Assembly: GCA_019843655.1 (NCBI GenBank)
Contig: JACDQD010000003.1
Coordinates: 7,132,925 to 7,196,924, forward strand
Length of the DNA: 64,000 nucleotides
From: Lethocerus indicus
Taxonomy: Eukaryota; Arthropoda; Insecta; Hemiptera; Belostomatidae
Reading direction: 5' to 3'
Each line of letters starts with the position of its first letter. Within the stretch, counting starts at the first letter, position 1. A program made the position numbers and the translations under genes. The notes beneath the pieces were generated by a model. The model was not told the DNA's origin and ran no database searches. It was given only the letters and a program-made list of their open reading frames with translations. This document shows, piece after piece, positions 47,881 to 59,280 of this stretch.

Positions 47881-50112
47881 TTGGAATAGCCCCGGTTCTT
47901 CTGTTATTATTAACGCGCAGTGTCATTGGATACATTTCTTAGAAGACGTTCATATAATTAATAGAACGTGTTGTAAGTTCAGTACTTTCTACGATACAAC
48001 AACCTGCGCTAAAAGTTTGACATTATGTGCATATTGTAGTATAATATTGTTTGAGGGTTACGTATACACGAAAGAGACGGTTTTCAAAGCGATATTGTGT
48101 TTGTCCACGGCGATTCAGAGTGGCCGGTGCTTGTTAGCGGCCGCCATCGCCGGCAGTTTTCACACCCGGGGCCCCCCTCGGCCAATTATCCGGTGGCCGT
48201 CCGTTAACGGCCCGCTAATTAATGCCATTGACACCGGCACACGGCTCCTTGCAATACCTCGCTGGAGAGGGGGGGGGTGCGTTTCAGACGACCAGCTGAA
48301 GTGGAAGTGCTAAAAAAGCATTATTTGCCGCCACTTTTTTTCACTGTTCCTCGTATGGGGATGAAATTCGAGAGTGACAACGCTCAAAGGCTGTGAATCC
48401 GGACCTTAACGAGCGGGGTGTTTTTAAAATTCTATCAGAAACGTTTTACAGAAATACCATAACTAATTTGGCTACGCTTGTCTATAAGATTAGAAATATT
48501 CCAATTTGATATAGGTGTTAGTCTCAGATTATGATGTATACATAAATATATATCAGTGTCAATGGTATTATACCTCTCTATACGTAATTCTACTAGATAA
48601 TCCTGTTAATCTGAGGAAACGAAATTGAGGGAATTCTTATTACATATTCAAATCTATACATTGGGTCAATAAATAATAACATTTCACTCATTTATTACGT
48701 ACTCGTCAAACCGATACTTGTAAAAATATAATGACTCTTAAATGTTACTATATCTAGCGGAGTTCAAATAACAATGCGTTAAATCAAATTGTAGATCTTG
48801 CTTCCTTGACACATCAATGTCAATGAAAGTATAAGAAACCATCTGTTGTTAATAATATTAGGAACTAATATAAATAATGTAACTGAATGTCACATTCTTA
48901 CATTTCTCACATTGAACCGTCATTAATTGGCAGTTGCTGAGTCAAGATTTTGTTATCTTGCGATGACTTGCTCTGCTGGATATCACACGATATATGATGA
49001 TTTCCCGCCTTCCCTTGGCATTTACATTATTAATAATAGAATTTCATTGCTACTACATTGATTAATTATCGTACACCGAATTATTCAACACGGGCATTTA
49101 GCAAGTGCATAAATCGCAAAGGACAGGCGGGCACAACCCCAGGGCGCACATACATTAACCCCCAATATATAGCCTAAGAATCGAAAATCTGATTAGAAAG
49201 ATACCCACTGATAACTAGAAGTAAACACCATAATTCATAAGGGGGGAATCTGTCAATTAGGGCTTCTGTTTCGATATGATAGTATTCGTAAAGATTTATG
49301 CCACTTATTGAACTCAATTAGCATAATGATACGCTGTGGGCTGGGTGATGAGCAGCCCACAACTCAATGTTCTGCGCGGCTCGTCCCTCCCAGCAAGTAT
49401 GTGTTTATAAAACTATATAAAATAAAATATTGACAGTAAACATTAAGGAAATAAAATTTTGTTATTGTTTAAAAATGTGTTCCATTTATTGGATAATAAT
49501 TTACCCCTACTTTATTTTCATTTACGTTTTGTATCGCTATCCTCACAGCTATCGACGAATTCGAAGGGAATGATGTATAATTAAATTCAAATTATGATTC
49601 CAGCCGCTCAATAATAACGTATCCGTGGGCCTGCAATAGACTGGCTGGTTCAAATGAGCCCGACTCCTCCGCATATCCGCGAAGATTAATCGAGCCCGAG
49701 ATCAGAGAAACCAATTAACATGTAGTCCAAGCACAAAAGACGAGTCTCTAGCTGAGAGCTGCGAGCTGGGACTTGACATTTCCGTAATCATGGTTTGCCC
49801 ATATCTAATTTATGTGTTGCCTAATACCCAGAGATTCTCGATTCGCCCGTCTCTTATTGCTCCTTGAATATGTTATTAGTACGAGATTAGAGTATTAGAA
49901 ACCCGGCAGAACCGAATACCGCGACTGCGGGCGGAGTTTAATCTGAACATTAAGTGAGTTTGAGTGCGGTCACAGAAAAGACCCCGCATACGGTTTTGGA
50001 CACCGTCCAATAAAATATCGGAATAAACAAATACTCGAATAAAATTTAAATTGACGTCGTTGCACATACATCGGGCCATATATATTCTCCGTTCGGCTCC
50101 AGTCAAATGGCT

Positions 50113-50148
<36 letters not shown>

Positions 50149-50640
50149 GGAGTGAGTGCACTGTTCTTCTAAGCTATGCATTCGTTATTAGCGTTCTATA
50201 AGAGTCACTGTCCACTTCCACATTATGACGGTGAAATAAAACATTCACATGATGCACAGATTTCTAATTGTTTCTAGTTGTTCGTGGTATCGAGAATAGA
50301 AGCGGATGTATAGTTTGTTTATAAAATTGATAAGTCAAGTGTCCGTATAAGACAATAAATAATGTATGATGTACAACCGCAACATTGTATTCGGTCTCTT
50401 GTCATTAATAAAATAGCCTGTAATGTCACTCACTGTTACTGATTTACTATAGTATTGCCGAAATGCTGAAAACGCAATATGACCTCAAACGAGTGGATAC
50501 TGAATCTCGTATTCTAATTATTCTAAAGCTATCTAATTATTTAAGGTTATTCTAAACCTTAAATTAACACTACGGTTACTTACGTCGAATAAAATTGTAG
50601 TCACGGTGTCAAATAGGCCATCGTGGCATAAGAACAAACA
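47881..50640. other. AT-rich DNA with poly-G tract
   Basis: A CpG-rich block at about 48090-48310 (nine-G run at 48269-48277) precedes 1.6 kb of AT-rich DNA with no features. The 32-base poly-G is near the right end. A 10-bp stem (ATTTAAGGTT with its complement, 50539-50548 and 50555-50564) has a six-base loop. No gene seen. Confidence 0.45.
50116..50147 (+). repeat. Poly(G) tract, 32 bases
   Basis: An uninterrupted G homopolymer; on the minus strand it gives a proline run. Its exact length in the genome is doubtful, because homopolymers this long are prone to sequencing and assembly error. Confidence 0.9.
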
Positions 50641-52260
50641 ACAGGGAGGAAATGGCCGACAGAGTAGACACACTTGATAAATGCGATCTAATTACCGAAA
50701 CGTGACAATAGGGACTGAATGCTGGAACGGTGAACTTTAAATAGGGTATGATGATGATTTATTAGCGCTGATTGATTGCGTTATGTATTGAATGTATCCA
50801 TTCAAATTGAAGCGGTATTGGGCGGTATGTGGGCGGCGGAGTCAAGCGGAACGGTACACCGAGCTTTGTCAATAGATCATTCTTCTCGGGTGCCCGCCAC
50901 AGTCAACGCTCAATTAAACGGGCGCTAATTAATTCTCCGACAGTTTGTGGCCCTTGCACCTGTTTGTGACCCCACAGCTACCGCGTTGTCATGGCACCGG
51001 TACAGAAGAGAGATGAAACCGACCGTTCGGCATATTTAAATCTGACTGCCCTCCGACCTATTATCTGACCTTTCGGCGCTATCATTTCTCGAATCGACGA
51101 TTGAGACATACGATTAAAAGGGCGATCGACCATACCGCGTTACAGTCCAGGAAGAGGCCTTTCCAAGAGTACGACCTTTAGCTTAAAAATGTATGCTGAG
51201 AGGAAACAATTACTTCTAAACGTTTTGTCATAATGTTGTGCCACACCTTTTGTTTGCTGCGGGTGTCTCAATTCAGCGATATGGTCATTGGTAACTTGAT
51301 CACAACTTAAATAACGGTTGCTTACTAGAGTGTTTTCCGCATGTTCTAATGCATGGTAACCAATGTATCTGAAAAGAAATCTTTATATAATAATTGTTTT
51401 TAATTAAAGGCTGCTGGTACAATTAAAAAAATCCTCCACGAACAAATTAGGCAGAAAAACTAGAGCACATTTATAGCTGAAAGAAAAACAAAATAACGTA
51501 TTACTATTAAGTTGTTAAGCGTAACATTTGTCCTCTTGAGAGGTCATGTCTGTAGTATACACCTTGGGCTCCAAAATATGAAATGGGCTTCCGAAATCTG
51601 GAGGTCGTAATTGTGATGGAAACTTAGGATCACGTAACACCAAGAGCGTGAGTTATCACGAGCAACGCGGTAGACCGCAAATCACGGACCTTTTGAAGGC
51701 CCGCGTCCCTCTTCCTTCAGACCAGTGATCATCGCTATAGTTACCCGAGAAATGGAAGCGAATTACGAATAAACGTATCGTTGAGCAATGCTTCCAAGTT
51801 CTCAATTTCTACCATCTCTATACCCGTGAATAGAAATGGGAATCTTTTATCAATTTGATCGTTTAAAAATTTCGATGCCAAGGTAAACGCCACAATGGAG
51901 TATTGTTGGTTTTCGGATCACATTTGACCGAGACCGGAGTTTGATGACTCGTAAAATGGCGGCGGCCCCGCCGGTCCGGTATTCAAAGAATTGGGCGGCG
52001 TTAACCTTAATGTCGTTAACACCATTAAGTCCTTAATGCGAATTTCGTTCGGGTCCACCGACCGCGTTTAATTCGGTCTCGCATTTAAGATCGCATTTGC
52101 TCATTCTATCGCCGCCCGCCAAATTCTCAGCGGTAATTATGTCCCATCTGAAACTGGAGCAAACGTGCGCGGCCCACCATCTCTGTCTTTGCCAGTTACT
52201 GAATTTATAATTTATGGAATCGATATTTAGTACTTGCGGAGGCCCGCAAGGATAGCATCA
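50641..52260. promoter_or_regulatory. Candidate regulatory islands
   Basis: CpG-rich blocks at about 50810-51170, 51600-51750 and 51930-52260. The last contains repeated CCTTAATG words (about 52006 and 52032) with GTTAAC between, of the type bound by homeodomains. Both strands lack open frames above 60 codons here. Confidence 0.28.
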
Positions 52261-53300
52261 CTATTACGGTCTTCTGTCTCCAAACTTGACTGGTTTTTCA
52301 TTATCGTAATTAGCACACCATCAGTAATATAGTGAGGCAACTATGTACGTGGATTGGTGATTTAGTAGACCACATATGTAAATATAGTAATGATTATAAG
52401 AAATGTAGATAGGAATCAGTCAGAAATTTTAGAACAAAAGAAATGATAGTAAGACAGAATTTGCATTATTCCGCGCCTGCTTTAACGTGTAATTAAATTA
52501 ACATAATTCGGTTACACGGGATATATCAATTTTTTATCTTAATTTGCAACGCTGTTTAGAAACGTTTAGATGCGTGGTTAGGAATTCTACACGGAGAATC
52601 AAGGTAAGGCATGTTAGCGTCAAATTTTTAACACTACTGAAAAGAACTTCACATATTTCAAGCTTTAGCGAATCACTGATAACGCAACTATCTTATAATA
52701 AGATAGTGACCGCAGCTCTACTCATAATTAACTAAAAAGCAAAAGACGAACGCTCGCATGGTAATCGCGCCAATAAATCATGTCGAGGGAGTATATGTCC
52801 TTCTGATCACTGGGGAGAGAGATTTCCTTGAATACAAATTGGGAACACGAAACCACATTCCAGAACAGCCGAAGAAATGAAGATAAATTCAGATAGCATA
52901 AACTATCCGGCAAGATTGCTGGCTCCAGAGGGTTAATAAAAGCTCATAAGAGCATGCCAAATTTACTCGCTGGGAGGATTCAAAATCACATTTTAATAAG
53001 GACAATAATTTTTTTTTATTCCTGTTCGGTGGTCTGTGAAGGTTCTTGTGATCGCCTGTCTACTCTGGACCCCGGGTTTGGCTGCTCGCCATCTTCAGTA
53101 CATTTTTCGTCGTTCGTGACAAGAGGGACAAAAGATTACAGGGATATAGTTTACATTGTTGTGGAATTGAATGCCTACTTAACGAAGTAAGAAAAAAATA
53201 AGAATTTTCGAGCGATCGAAATCCGTTCTGTCCTATCTTTCCTAGCTGACAATTAATGCGGACGGTGGTTGAGCGTCTGAGGGAGTGGTGTGCTTTAGGC

Positions 53301-53363
53301 CCATTGTTCACCGACAGACGCAGTCCGTCGGTCGTTCACGTAAATTAATTGCCATTGTTCACC
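53301..53363 (+). promoter_or_regulatory. Pair of SOX-type sites
   Basis: CCATTGTTCACC occurs at 53301-53312 and 53352-53363, 51 bp apart, and again at 61183-61194. CCATTGTTC matches the known SOX-family consensus. The shared three-base extension ACC suggests more than the SOX core is repeated. Binding is inferred. Confidence 0.3.
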
Positions 53364-53990
53364 CCCGGGGCTCCTTTTTCCGCCGTCCCTCTCTGATTCC
53401 TGTCCAGGTAGACGGCGGCCCTCCACAAGCCAGCCAGGATTGAATTCCTCACCGATTGGGACAACAGCAACAAAAAAAAGAAGGGGGAGTCCCGGCATTC
53501 CTAAGGGCCGCGAAAAGGGCCGAAACTGCCGGTATTCTCCTGAATAGCCTTCGAGAACACTCTAAATGTTCACGATGACACAGTCGCATACTAATCTAAA
53601 CATTATTATCATATAATTATGTACAAGTCTGTTTAAAACCACAAAGAGCACATACTACTTCATACGAGTCACCACATACACAATATCATGTTCGCAACAA
53701 TTATGGTTATTATAACATATATTAAAATTACCTGCCTGAGGCCAAGTGAGGGTTTAAATCACTCTTTCTGCCAATCTCCCTTTTACAGATTGATAGATTT
53801 TTACTTACTTTTTTACAAGAAAAGTTTGTAATTTTATATGCCAAATTCCCGAATAAGTGGTTCTTAATAACAATTGCTTGATACACAAGCAGAAATACTG
53901 GAAAGTAGAATTTGAAGGTTACAAAATAATAAAGAAGAAAAGGTTTAGGTAAAAATTTAAATTCGCCATATTAGTTTATATTTCAAATGC

Positions 53991-54026
53991 ACGAAGCAAC
54001 GTTTCGGAACGAAGCAACGTTTCGTC
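53991..54026 (-). repeat. 18-bp tandem repeat with GAAACG motif
   Basis: Two units, ACGAAGCAACGTTTCGGA and ACGAAGCAACGTTTCGTC. On the minus strand each reads CGAAACGTTGCTTCGT, preceded at 54038-54044 by CTGATGG, one base from the hammerhead box. It resembles decayed hammerhead-bearing terminal regions of Penelope-like elements, but no stem II forms. Confidence 0.4.
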
Positions 54027-55800
54027 ATCATCACTCTCCATCAGGTAATAAACAACAGCGCTGTCCGCTAATAAATATTGAATAAAACATGGTTAAATTT
54101 ATCTTCGAAGAATTTTCGACGTCCTGCAATTTTCAAATGCCTCAATATTCATACGGTGGGTTTTACATCTGGTTGTGAGTTGCGTCACTCATTTGGCTGA
54201 GGCGCGCATAACGCCAAGGAGCCCGCCAGGCTCGATTCATTGCGTCCCTATGCTAATAATGCAGTCATTACCTGCGTTATGATTATACACAACTTTTTGA
54301 ATTTCTAATGGGCCTTATTTATTTCCGTCTTCGTCATACCCAGAAACGAATCGACGACTTAATATGAGGGCGTCCTAATGAATGATCTTTGAAGCTTGAT
54401 TATTCTGTTTTTATTTTTCACTGGAACAATAGCTGTTTAAGAACCATTAGTTGGAACATAGTTTTCCGCCCGCATAAATTCTTTTCAATCGTTTATGTCT
54501 TATTGCTGTCAGCAAATGATGGTGAGAGAAAGAATTAATGGAGTTATTTCAAATGACTGGGCGATTGACTGGGGCGTTTTTTTAATCGAAAATTTCCAGA
54601 CAGTAAAAAACAAGCAGTTTCAATGAATTGGCGAACTATTTTGGTAATTCAGGAAGGAAAGGAGTTGCCTTAATGTATACAATATGGTTAGTAAATACGT
54701 AGATAAAGCTAACCATAATATTGTTTTAAACATAGCGCAGAAAATAGTATATTTTCGATATTAATCCGGGAATAATTTATACCTATAAAATAAAACGTTT
54801 TATAACGTGTAGATGAAATAACAACAAAACACCTCACAGGTTCAGGAAGCTCTTTTCAGCCCAACAGTCGCCGTGTTAATAGCTATTAATGCTTTTCAAA
54901 TAAAGAGGACCTGACTCATCGTTTTAGAGCCGTGCAAAACGAATTTTCGTCATAGGGAAACGCGTTTATAAAAAAAATGAAAAATAGAAGAAGATATTTC
55001 GCAATAGGTGACGCAAGCAAAGACCTACGGTTAATTGCGACGCCGAAAGAAATTCTCGCGGATTCACCCCCAAGGCCGGGACGATTAATGGGGCTCTGAT
55101 ACGCATTGTGGGATCGCGTCACCGCAAAGGTCGCCCAACAGCTCAAGTGATGCCCCCAGACCGGAGAGATTTAAACCACCCAACGCCCTCCAGAATAGTT
55201 CAACTAAGCGGTATAGCTTGAGAAACTTTCAAGTTTGAACTTTGAACAACAAGAGAAACGTCGAAACTGACCCGGATTCGGCACAACGCTGTCGTCGGTA
55301 CGTAAATGCGCGGTGTTTAGTCAGTAAGTAAAAGTTTATGCCTACGCTGTGACGCGGGGTTAATGGAGAAATTAGACGCCTTCCATCCACAAAACAGTTA
55401 ATGTAGCTTAAACTAAAAGTTTCACTTTACTTATGGCTTCTGAGTAGAAGTTATGAAACTACCGATAAGTGCTAAAAACTTCAAACCTGTCTAGTCCAGG
55501 AACAAACAAGCGAAAATTTGTTACTAATTTTTGGTCCCCCATTGGTAAATAAGGACTACTTAATACCTCAAGGCTGAAGTTCCTTTAATTTATTTAACAA
55601 ACACTTGATTAATTTTAAATTACATATATAGCCATTTGAATGTTAAACTGCCTTTGTAGAAAGATGATATTTTTTATATATTGAATGAAATTTTTCGAGG
55701 CTCGAATTGGTCGTTACCCGAATCTATTTTTTCAACATAGAATTAACACAATATATGGGTCCTCAATGATTTCACACGCCGTTTCGAATATTTAACTCTT

Positions 55801-56640
55801 TCTTACAAACTTTCCTTACACGTTAGGGACTCTGCCGCCCACGCCGGAGTACACGCAAGGGTCCGGGTTGAGCTCACCGAAATTATCGGGAGGAGCCGGC
55901 CTCAAGGATGTCCAGCCAGCGCGGGGAACTCCGACCCGGGGCTTTGGCATCCTTCCCTTGGACAGTAAAAATTGGCCGCGGGTTATGTCATCCCGCCGAT
56001 TTACAACTTGGCTATCGCTTGCGTCACAGACTTTCGACACGTCGATCGAGCGGTTAAACGGCCGGGTCGAAATCGAAAAACCGGACATAGGCCGTTGGGT
56101 TTCCGTGAATTTAGAAAGGAAGGCCGCCGTTACTGTCATCTCCAAAGAAGATTATAACAAACATTATTATGGAAGAGTCAAACAGGTTTCGAGATATTAT
56201 CCCCCGTTTCATTTCGGTGGCCACTATTTTAATGACTTTTCTACACCAACAGAAACTTCGCAACTATATAAAATATAGTATATTATAATATACTATATTA
56301 TAGTAGATAAAATAATATAGTAATAAAAAGTGGAAGTATAAGCGACATTATTTTTTTAACGAAGTTACGAGAAACTATTAATTCCTAATAAAAGAAAAAT
56401 TAACAAAGTGTCACATCAAATACTGGGGTGAAAGTAGAAAAATGTCTTGCTCTAACGCAATTGGTCGAACGGTTTAAAAAGAAAATAATTATAATTGAAT
56501 TGTAAATAATAATCGAATATACAAGAATCGCAGAAAATAATTGTAATAATATTATACACAAATTAGCGTAGTAACGATCGTTTTCTATTCTTTGAATCCG
56601 GGAGTAATTTCCTTTTTCACCCAAAGCGAAATTTATTTAA
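55801..56640. promoter_or_regulatory. Candidate island followed by AT palindrome
   Basis: CpG-rich at about 55830-56120, then sharply AT-rich. A plus-strand frame (55868-56278, 136 codons) spans the island and ends just before the 28-bp palindrome; a minus-strand frame of 109 codons overlaps it, as expected for stop-poor GC-rich DNA. I see no domain in either. Confidence 0.25.
56272..56299. repeat. 28-bp perfect AT palindrome
   Basis: ATATAGTATATTA and its exact complement, plus one more matching base pair outside, with no loop. Part of an AT-only stretch running to about 56325. It could extrude as a cruciform, or simply be TA-rich low-complexity DNA. Confidence 0.75.
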
Positions 56641-59280
56641 AGGGTTTTTAAACTATAAGTGTAGGTTTAGGGTTTCACTACTCTCTAGTAAGATTTTAAA
56701 GCGGAAAGGGTTTCTTTCAGCCATAGCTACTTTGAAGTTGGCTTATCCTCGAGAGTAAATCTTTTCTCAACGAAGTCGCAATACGCGTCTCTTAATTCGG
56801 ATTAAGAATTGTGGGAAAAAGAACCTGTTTCGTGGCGAAACCCCTATTTTTAGTTGAGAGGTGATATTGAGAATTTTATCATGCGAGTATGACGTCAGGC
56901 AGTACTTAAGGATTCCCAACATAAATGCTAAGAAAGAGTCAATAAATAGTCCAACTAAATATCCATTTATAATAAATTAATTCACTAAGATGTACTTAGT
57001 AGAAAGTACGTTGCCGGCGTGCTTTCGTATATATATGGGCCTTCAATGCAGCCGGGCATTCCAACTCTTCCTTGAATAACTGCCATTAACACTTCTGTCG
57101 GCGGAAATTTTCTTTTTTTGCGGGGAAGAATCGAATAGCCGACTGTGTCCTCGGCCCGACACCTGCCTCCCTTTGCGGCGCCGCCGGCCCGTAAATCGGA
57201 TTTCGCTTATAAGGCCGGGTTGAAAACGGTCGCTCACCGCCTGGATACGAATTAATTCCTTTCCGCGCTCTGATGTGACGTGGCTCGCATTTATCCCGAA
57301 TGGCTTGGAACAGTACACAGCTGATTGGAAGCTACCGCGCTCCTTGAGAATTCATTTTGTCCGCCCCATACCTAATGCCTCCGTACGGTGTGAATGGAAC
57401 CTTTCCGCAAGTACAGGTCTTGGCACACCCCCGGGAAAAATAACCGATTGTACATTCCGAACAGGGACAATTTGAAATTCGGACATGCATACGAGTATAC
57501 CTAATTATCCCAAAATAATTCCATTTGGACTGACATTGTTTCACATTATAAATAGGGATTGTCCCGATTCCAAACCGGTTTATTCCGGTCTCTTCTTACT
57601 GCCCTCTCTGCCTTTCTTATTCTAGAACGAAGCGCTCAAAAGTAGAGTATCAAGTTTCTACATTTATTTGTTATCCTTCAATCGGACTTATTTGAGAATC
57701 ATGAAAATTCTGGGGGAGGAACCGACGTAAATATTGAGCCCACGATGACGAGAAAATAAATTTGTTCAAACTTAGCCAGGAAGCGTTATTGCAAAAATTC
57801 CCCAATTCACTTTACTTCAATGAGGGGCCAAGTATTATTATATATGTTAAGTAGGCAAAGTTTTCTAGCAGAAATATTGTAAGGGGTCGAAAGCAGGAAC
57901 AAAATAACTCCCCTCGGATAGCGGTTTGAGATCTCCGATCGGTAATTTAGAAAGATGATTATAAGGCAAAGCTATCCACTTTACGGCGGAAATGCAAGCT
58001 CATTTTGGTGTTAAACAATTGACGACGGCGATCACTAATTTTTATCTATCGTCGGGACAAATCTGCAAAGTTAATAATAATACGACACAAGTCAAAATGA
58101 CCACCGTCGATAATTGATTCGATTCCCGTTTTTAGCTTTTCATAGAAATTTGTCAATACGCGTTTAAGAAGAAATAGTTGGGCGCATTCCGGACAGTGGG
58201 CTCCCACGGCTCAGAAAGACAACCGCAACGGGGAAAGAGTGAAGCGATGACTGCGCGTCATCAACGCCAATAGCGAATTATATAGCCGATGGGAGATGAA
58301 GAGATCCGAGGAGACAAGGGAAAATCCCCCTGGGACAATTAATGGCCGGAAAAGGGACAGACCATCCATTAATCATCCGCAGAAGAAAGATACTGCACTC
58401 GCGATTACCGTTGGCGTCGGATTTAAAGGGATAACGGTTTCGCCCGACAAAAGGGGCGCAGCGATGCAGGCCCGCCAATAGTTTTGACGCTTCTTGGCAA
58501 AACACTGGGCCAAGAACATGAGCCTTCTTTCCCCATAATATCTCTTCACTTTCCGATTATACAGAAATCTCTGCCCTATCACTAGCTATATTCACAATTT
58601 TGTACAATAAATTAGCTAATTACATATGTATTTAATATGTGTTACCCTTAAAAATAATTAAAATCGCACATTAAATAATTATGGTGGATTTCTGATTTGT
58701 GCGCGATATTTCAATGCAATTACGGTATATACCTGTAAATATTTTCTGAAGAACGAAAGGGTCTTTTTGTTCCGGTTTATCCGGTTTGAAGATTCTGAAT
58801 TCGAATGAAACTAAAAAATAGGCGGATTCTATCCTGGAAACAGACGACAACTGGTGGGTGTCTTCGGTCTGGGATTGCGGAGTGGCGGTCGTGCGGCGTA
58901 TTCGCTAATGGTTTCGGTGGAATGCTCTTTGGGTGAGCGGGTAATGGCCGTCGGGATAAACTGGGACCGAGGAAGACTCCTCCCGGTGGGAACTGTGTCA
59001 GCGGACCGAGCATTATCGCCGATCATCACCGTCCGTCATCAATCCACCGTCACGACCGTGAATGCGTAATGCGATAGGCCTTTGTGACCGACCGTTGCAC
59101 CGGCCCATCGGCCGCGTGCATCCCTTCATTTTCCGAAACCCTGCCTCTTTCTCATCTGGACCCGCGTCCAATCGCCCGACACGCGTCATCGAACGGGAAC
59201 CCTGACAGTCTGTAAACGATAGATTCGAAAAGACAGAAACCTTTATTATGCACCTCCGCCTAATGCAAAATGCCATTATC
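56641..59280. promoter_or_regulatory. Candidate regulatory islands at 57.0, 58.2 and 58.9 kb
   Basis: CpG-rich blocks at about 57040-57480, 58180-58500 and 58840-59230, with AT-rich DNA between. GCGGCGCCGC, a 10-bp palindrome, lies near 57176. All blocks have short open frames on both strands without recognisable domains. Confidence 0.25.

Larger units (their letters stand above)
52261..55800. other. Mostly AT-rich DNA with two small islands
   Basis: CpG-rich patches at about 53270-53560 and 55000-55190. The first contains two SOX-like words. A tandem repeat with a retroelement-like motif lies at 53991-54044. No coding exon is supported; 53560-53980 and 54100-54900 show nothing further. Confidence 0.4.

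Noticed and set aside
55868..56278. 136-codon plus-strand frame ending before the palindrome
   Set aside because: No recognisable domain, and a 109-codon minus-strand frame overlaps it; composition explains both.
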